Positions 6,654 to 10,250 of a DNA stretch of 10,250 nt are shown piece by piece. The position numbers and the translations under genes are program-made. The number at the start of each line of letters is the position of its first letter. Within the stretch, counting starts at the first letter, position 1. The stretch is from Brevundimonas sp. (GTDB lineage: Bacteria; Pseudomonadota; Alphaproteobacteria; Caulobacterales; Caulobacteraceae), in assembly GCA_012270135.1 (NCBI GenBank), contig JAAXIW010000264.1:1-10250 (forward strand), read 5' to 3'. The notes under the pieces are model-generated. The model was given only the letters and a program-made list of their open reading frames with translations. It ran no database searches and was not told the origin of the DNA.

Positions 6654-7422
6654 CCCAACCTCGACGGACTCACGCCCTACACCTCCGGCGGCAAGGCCTG
6701 GTGCGCCCAGCAGGGCTGCACCTACTTCGCGTTCGAGAACATGTACGGCGATTTGCAGACGCACCAGATCAGCAACTGCGTGACAGAGCGCACCGGGACA
6801 CAGGCCTATACCGACGCCTCGCCCTCCAGCTCCCGGGTCGGCCGCAGCTATCCCAGCGCTTCCAGCAATCCCTGCCTTGGCGCGACGATCCTGCCGCTCT
6901 CGAGCAACAAGAACACCCTGAAGAGCACGATCGACGGCTACAACGTCGAAGGCTCGACCGCCGGCCAGATCGGCATCGGGTGGGGCTGGTACATGGTCTC
7001 GCCGAACTTCAACTACCTCTGGCCGTCAAGTTCCGCCGCCAACTACAACACCGCCAAGACGCTGAAGGCCGTGATCATCATGACCGACGGTGAGTTCAAT
7101 ACGCCGTACTGCTCCGGAGTGATCTCCCGACAGGCCGGCAGCGGTTCGGGCAGCAACACCGGCAAGATCAATTGCGACGCCGACAACGGAGATCCCTTCG
7201 ACCAGGGCAAGGCCATGTGTGCGGCGATGAAGAACCGGGGGGTGCTGGTCTATACGGTCGGCTTCCAGATCGAGCCTGGCGGCAACGCCGCGGACCTGCT
7301 CAGGACCTGCGCTTCCACCCCGGCCAACTTCTTCCTGCCCGCCAACGGCGGCGACCTGTCGGAGGCGTTCGCCGCCATCGGCCGCGACATCACCCAACTG
7401 CGAATTTCCAAGTAGACGCGGA

Positions 7423-7438
7423 GCGCTACCGGTAGCGC
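7423..7438. terminator. 16-bp palindrome between convergent genes
   Basis: GCGCTACC followed at once by GGTAGCGC is a perfect palindrome in the 25-base gap between the TadG-like gene and the convergent dioxygenase gene. As RNA it can fold into a six-pair stem with a CCGG loop on either strand. No T-tract follows, so any terminator role, possibly two-way, is inference from position. Confidence 0.4.
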
Positions 7439-7440
7439 GC

Positions 7441-8406
7441 TCAGATCAGCCGGATTTCCTTGAGCCGCTCGGTCAGGAAGTCCTCGGCCATGATCGCCTT
7501 GCCGACGTAACGGTCGGGGTTCTCGTCCGACACCATGGCCGGCAGGGTTTCGATCACGAAATCCGGGTTGAAATGCAGGAAGAAGGGCGTCGAATAGCGG
7601 GCGAAGCTGGCCCGTTCCGGCGCGGGATTGATGACCCGGTGGCTGGTCGACGGCAGCACGTGATTGGTCAGCCGCTGCAGCATGTCGCCGATGTTGACGA
7701 CCAGCGCCCCCGGCGGCGGCGCGACGTCCAGCCATTCGCCGTCCGCGTCCTTCAGCTGCAGCCCGGCCTCCTCGGCGCCCAGCAGCAGGGTGATGACGTT
7801 GATGTCCTCGTGCGCCCCGGCCCGCACGCCCGAGGCGCCGGCCGGCACGGGCGGATAATGCAGCATGCGCAGGATGCTGTTGCCCAGCTGAACCTTGTCC
7901 TCGAAGAAATCGTCGCCGAGCTCGAGATAGCGGGCGATGGCCCTCAGGATCTTGCGTCCTAGATCGTCCATGGCGGCGAACATCCCGTAGAGGTGCTCGC
8001 GAAAGCCCTCGACCTCGGTCGGCCAGACGTTGTCCCGCATGTATCGGCGATAAGGGTGCCCCTCCGGCAACTCGCGTCCGACGTGCCAGAATTCCTTCAG
8101 ATCGACCGTCGCGGCGCCCTTGGCCGCCTCGACGCCGAAGGGGGTCAGGCCCCGGGCCCCGCCCGTGCCCGGCTGGTGGTACCGGCGCTTCACCTCCTCG
8201 GGCAGGGCGAAGAAGGCCTTGGCGTCATCCAGCGCCGCGTCGATCACCGTCTCGTCAAGCCCGTGATCGGCGATCACCGCGAAGCCGTAGCGCTTGAACG
8301 ACGAGCCGAGCCTGTCGGCGAACGCCTGGAAGTCGGCGTCGTAGAGCGTCATCGACACCGGTTCGATCGCGCGCCGTGCGGGGGTGGAGTTCAGGCTGTC
8401 GGCCAT
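7441..8406 (-). CDS. 2-oxoglutarate/Fe(II)-dependent dioxygenase, isopenicillin N synthase family
   Basis: A 321-residue protein of the isopenicillin N synthase/plant 2OG-oxygenase family. The N-terminal part has GFAVIADHGL (41-50), matching the family's GFF.v.nHG motif. The iron ligands are H199 and D201 (in AGAHEDINVITLL) and H256 (in STSHRVINP). The R-x-S motif that binds the co-substrate carboxylate is R270-Y-S272. Length is normal and no ligand is missing. It is a cytosolic oxygenase. Its substrate cannot be read from sequence, and no beta-lactam cluster surrounds it, so antibiotic synthesis should not be assumed. The frame is open further upstream, but the ATG at 8406 is preferred because GAGGT lies four bases before it and family resemblance starts soon after. 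It is convergent with the TadG-like gene and divergent from the OmpA lipoprotein gene. Confidence 0.93.
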   Translation of the reverse strand: MADSLNSTPARRAIEPVSMTLYDADFQAFADRLGSSFKRYGFAVIADHGLDETVIDAALDDAKAFFALPEEVKRRYHQPGTGGARGLTPFGVEAAKGAATVDLKEFWHVGRELPEGHPYRRYMRDNVWPTEVEGFREHLYGMFAAMDDLGRKILRAIARYLELGDDFFEDKVQLGNSILRMLHYPPVPAGASGVRAGAHEDINVITLLLGAEEAGLQLKDADGEWLDVAPPPGALVVNIGDMLQRLTNHVLPSTSHRVINPAPERASFARYSTPFFLHFNPDFVIETLPAMVSDENPDRYVGKAIMAEDFLTERLKEIRLI

Positions 8407-8410
8407 GGGG

Positions 8411-8415
8411 ACCTC
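8411..8415 (-). promoter_or_regulatory. Ribosome binding site deciding the dioxygenase start
   Basis: On the minus strand GAGGT lies four bases upstream of ATG 8406. No comparable site supports the upstream in-frame starts. Confidence 0.65.
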
Positions 8416-8427
8416 AAATGGACATTC

Positions 8428-8445
8428 GGGCGTTTCCATACGCCC
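8428..8445. repeat. Hairpin in the divergent promoter region
   Basis: GGGCGT (8428-8433) and ACGCCC (8440-8445) are reverse complements around a 6-base loop, about 20 bases upstream of the dioxygenase start. It could be an operator or a leader hairpin. The rest of the divergent 8407-8589 gap shows no clear -35/-10 pair. Confidence 0.3.
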
Positions 8446-8589
8446 TGCGAGCCGATCTTGGCAAAGCGAGGGCGAGGGCCCCGGCGCACGAAGTCGCCGC
8501 GTGGCGGCGTTCACCCGCCATACATGCCGGAACCCTGACCGTAAGGCCGCGTTCCGCCGTCAACAGGAACTGGAAGGATCATTCCAATC

Positions 8590-9258
8590 ATGCACGCCAA
8601 ACTTATTCTCACGGGCATCAGCGTCGCCGCCCTGCTGGGCGCCTGCACCACCACCGACCCCTACAGCTCGCAGCCGCGTCGCAACAACACCGGCACCGGC
8701 GCCATCGCCGGCGCGGTCGGCGGCGCCCTGCTGGGCTATCTGACCAACACTTCCGATTCCGAGGAAGGCCGCAAGAACGCTCTGATCGGGGCCGGAATCG
8801 GCGCCCTCGGCGGCGCGGCGGTCGGCGCCTACATGGACCGCCAGCAGCGTGAGCTGGAAGCCGAGCTGTCGGGCTCCGGCGTAGGCGTGGCGCGCCAGGG
8901 CGACAACCTCGTCCTGCGCATGCCGTCGGATGTGACCTTCGCGTCCAACCAGTCGTCGATCAATCCGGCGTTCTACCCTGTCCTCGATGACGTCTCGGCG
9001 GTGCTGAACCGCTACGACCAGTCGATCGTCGACATCATCGGCCACGCCGATTCCGACGGGGCGGACGACTACAATCTGACCCTGTCGCGCCAACGGGCCT
9101 CGTCGGTGGCGCAGTATCTGGTCAACCGCAACGTCCTTCCGGACCGCCTCTACGTCGACGGCCGCGGCGAAAGCCAGCCGGTGGCCACCAACGCGACCGC
9201 CGCCGGCAAGGCCCAGAACCGGCGCGTGGAAATCCTCATCCGCCCCTTCCGGGGCTAG
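8590..9258 (+). CDS. OmpA-family outer-membrane lipoprotein with glycine-zipper segment
   Basis: A 222-residue envelope protein. The N-terminus is a lipoprotein signal with lipobox LGAC, lipidated Cys at residue 19. Residues 36-80 are Gly/Ala-rich in two runs (GAIAGAVGGALLGY and LIGAGIGALGGAAVGAY), a glycine-zipper membrane-associating segment as in YiaD-like proteins. Residues about 105-220 are an OmpA C-terminal peptidoglycan-binding domain: DVTFASNQSSINP, IIGHADSDG (D154), LSRQRA (R169) and the terminal NRRVEILIRP. D154 and R169 are the likely diaminopimelate-contacting pair. The role is to tether the outer membrane to the cell wall. GGAAGGA at 8572-8578 is the likely ribosome site, about 11 bases before the ATG and within a short TGGAA/TTCCA inverted repeat. 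A strong terminator follows. Confidence 0.94.
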   Translation: MHAKLILTGISVAALLGACTTTDPYSSQPRRNNTGTGAIAGAVGGALLGYLTNTSDSEEGRKNALIGAGIGALGGAAVGAYMDRQQRELEAELSGSGVGVARQGDNLVLRMPSDVTFASNQSSINPAFYPVLDDVSAVLNRYDQSIVDIIGHADSDGADDYNLTLSRQRASSVAQYLVNRNVLPDRLYVDGRGESQPVATNATAAGKAQNRRVEILIRPFRG

Positions 9259-9309
9259 GCCCGCGCTCAGGCAGCGAGCCGCCCGGCGGCGAGCAGTGGC
9301 GCAGCAATG

Positions 9310-9338
9310 AAAGGCGGAGCTCCGGCTCCGCCTTTTTT
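9310..9338 (+). terminator. Intrinsic terminator of the OmpA-family gene
   Basis: AAGGCGGAGC (9311-9320) pairs fully with GCTCCGCCTT (9325-9334) around a TCCG loop, extended by one A-T pair, and runs into six T residues (9333-9338). It lies 52 bases after the OmpA-family stop. This is the only textbook intrinsic terminator in the window. Confidence 0.92.
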
Positions 9339-9407
9339 GTGGTCGGACACCGTTCCGTGACTTGCGGCCGCGTCCTGCGGATGCAGGATGACGAACAGGG
9401 TTTCCAC

Positions 9408-9413
9408 GGGGAG
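9408..9413 (+). promoter_or_regulatory. Ribosome binding site supporting a GTG start at 9420
   Basis: GGGGAG ends six bases before GTG 9420 and is the best Shine-Dalgarno match near this small frame. The in-frame ATG at 9381 has none. Confidence 0.5.
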
Positions 9414-9419
9414 AAGCGC

Positions 9420-9587
9420 GTGCGTCCGGACCACGAATTCACCGATGGCGTCAGGCTCGGCGCGATTGCGGTTGTTTCGGCGGTGGTGACGGCGATGCTG
9501 GTGATCGGGGCGGGGCGGGCGTTTCTGCCCCAGGCGGAGGCTCAGGCCGACGACCGGACTCATCTGGTCCGCGCCTCCCTGCCCTGA
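9420..9587 (+). CDS. Probable small single-pass membrane protein
   Basis: A 55-residue frame starting at GTG 9420, chosen for its ribosome site; ATG 9381 would add 13 residues. A polar N-terminus (RPDHEFTDGVR) leads into one hydrophobic helix, about residues 13-36 (LGAIAVVSAVVTAMLVIGAGRAF), then a charged tail. It could be a single-pass inner-membrane protein or a secreted peptide with an uncleaved signal; the AEAQA stretch after the helix could also be a signal-peptidase site. I recognise no family. It starts after the upstream gene's terminator, so it needs its own promoter, which I cannot identify. Its TGA directly abuts the convergent UDP-glucose dehydrogenase stop as TGATCA. Coding status is probable, not certain. 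Confidence 0.5.
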   Translation: MRPDHEFTDGVRLGAIAVVSAVVTAMLVIGAGRAFLPQAEAQADDRTHLVRASLP

Positions 9588-10250
9588 TCAGCCGCGCCCG
9601 ATCGAGGTGTAGCGGAAACCGCGCGCCCGCATGTCCTCGGGTCGGTAGACGTTGCGAAGATCAACCATCACAGGCTGGCGCAGCAGGCGTTTCACCCGAT
9701 TCAGATCGAGCGCCCGGAACTGGTCCCACTCGGTCAGAATCACCACGACATCGGCCCCCTCGACGGCGTCATAGGGTCCATCCTTGAATACGACGCCGGG
9801 CAGCAGATGCGCGGCCTCGGCCATGCCTTCGGGATCGAAGGCCTGGACCGTCGCGCCCATGGCCATGAGGGCGGGGGCCACGTCCAGCGAGGGCGCGTCG
9901 CGCATGTCGTCCGTGTTCGGTTTGAAGGTCAGTCCCAGAAGAGCGACGGTCTTGCCGGCCAGTTCACCGTCCAGGATCGCGGAAACCCGCGTCGCCATGG
10001 CCTTCTTGCGGGCGTCGTTGACCTCCACGGTCGTTTCGATCAGCCGCACCGGCGAGCCGGCGTCCACTGCGGTGCGGACCAGGGCGATGGTGTCCTTGGG
10101 AAAGCAGGATCCGCCATAGCCCGGTCCCGCGTGCAGGAATTTGGAACCGATCCGGTTATCCAGGCCGATGCCGCGCGCGACCTGCTGCACATCGGCGCCG
10201 ACCTTCTCGCACAGGTCGGCCATCTCGTTGATGAAGGTGATCTTCATCGC
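9588..10250 (-). CDS. ugd: UDP-glucose 6-dehydrogenase, C-terminal half (N-terminus outside window)
   Basis: The minus-strand frame is open to the right edge; the NAD-binding N-terminal domain is beyond it. The 220 visible residues include KITFINEMADLCEKVGADV of the central helix, the active-site motif GPGYGGSCFPKD with catalytic Cys at 10104-10106, and the UDP-binding C-terminal domain with LLGLTFKPNTDDMRDAPSL and ILTEWDQF. The enzyme oxidises UDP-glucose to UDP-glucuronate with two NAD+, for capsule, exopolysaccharide or LPS sugars. It acts in the cytosol. All C-terminal hallmarks are intact. It ends in a TGA touching the TGA of the convergent small gene, with no terminator between them. 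The strong terminator at 9310-9338 points the other way and has few U residues in this direction. Confidence 0.96.
   Translation of the reverse strand, partial: AMKITFINEMADLCEKVGADVQQVARGIGLDNRIGSKFLHAGPGYGGSCFPKDTIALVRTAVDAGSPVRLIETTVEVNDARKKAMATRVSAILDGELAGKTVALLGLTFKPNTDDMRDAPSLDVAPALMAMGATVQAFDPEGMAEAAHLLPGVVFKDGPYDAVEGADVVVILTEWDQFRALDLNRVKRLLRQPVMVDLRNVYRPEDMRARGFRYTSIGRG

Larger units (their letters stand above)
5535..7415 (+). pseudogene. TadG-like pilus-assembly protein with split von Willebrand A domain, interrupted by in-frame TAG
   Basis: One reading frame of 627 codons is cut by TAG at 6522-6524 (codon 330); downstream the same frame stays open to TAG at 7413-7415. Residues 27-50 (GNVAMLFGLSLPV..) are the TadE/G-type N-terminal membrane segment, followed by VNLQDALDAAALAAA. 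The vWA domain begins near 160 with the metal-site motif DVTGSMS (D167, T169, S171) and resumes after an insertion with IIMTDGEFN (D518), VYTVGFQIE and a C-terminal AFAAIGRDI helix. The insertion (about 250-380) holds two FCCH-like repeats. Proteins of this class sit in the inner membrane or periplasm and act with Flp/Tad pili, but no other tad genes are nearby. The stop truncates the product to 329 residues, removing half the vWA fold. Cys in WCAQQGC, NCVTE and NPCLG lie after the stop. It may be inactive, an error in the sequence, or rescued by readthrough. Confidence 0.85.

Noticed and set aside
7441..8406. Isopenicillin N synthase proper (beta-lactam biosynthesis)
   Set aside because: The iron and co-substrate residues show the superfamily only. 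There is no ACV synthetase or other beta-lactam gene nearby, so a specific antibiotic role is not supported.

Overview
The window looks like chromosome from a high-GC alphaproteobacterium of the Caulobacterales, most like Brevundimonas. This is inferred from the GC-rich codon use, the gene families, and a cluster of GANTC sites (the CcrM methylation motif of this group). It is not proven by any single marker. There is no RNA gene, IS element, CRISPR array or phage module.

Layout, left to right. (1) 3-2411, + strand: a tightly packed operon with the C-terminal part of a CobW/COG0523 zinc-type GTPase carrying a histidine-rich loop, a DUF1330 protein, a DUF2093 protein and a seven-bladed WD40-type propeller. 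(2) 2412-2770: a 359-base gene-free region with an AT-rich segment containing repeats, three short hairpins and six GANTC sites. (3) 2771-3463: mtgA, a monofunctional peptidoglycan glycosyltransferase. (4) 3556-5412: a lipoprotein M2 (ACE-like) zinc dipeptidyl carboxypeptidase. (5) 5535-7415: a TadG-like pilus-assembly protein whose von Willebrand A domain holds two FCCH-like repeats and is cut by an in-frame TAG. (6) 7441-8406, - strand: a 2-oxoglutarate/Fe(II) (isopenicillin N synthase family) dioxygenase. (7) 8590-9258: a divergent OmpA-family lipoprotein followed by a strong intrinsic terminator. (8) 9420-9587: a probable small membrane protein. (9) 9588 to the right edge, - strand: the C-terminal half of UDP-glucose 6-dehydrogenase.

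Several products act at the cell envelope: MtgA, the OmpA-type lipoprotein, the M2 lipoprotein, the TadG-like protein, and UDP-glucuronate synthesis for surface polysaccharide. They sit in separate transcription units and are not one pathway. The first operon may be linked to zinc handling, but only the CobW protein gives direct evidence for that.

The two most striking observations are point lesions. At 736 a T replaces the G expected in an ATGA stop/start overlap, so cobW loses its stop and the DUF1330 gene loses its ATG. At 6522 a TAG replaces the Glu codon found at the same place in the preceding repeat copy. Both are explained by a single G-to-T change on the + strand. I found no convincing new multi-gene system. 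The best candidates for novelty are the repeat-invaded TadG protein and the GANTC-rich mtgA leader.
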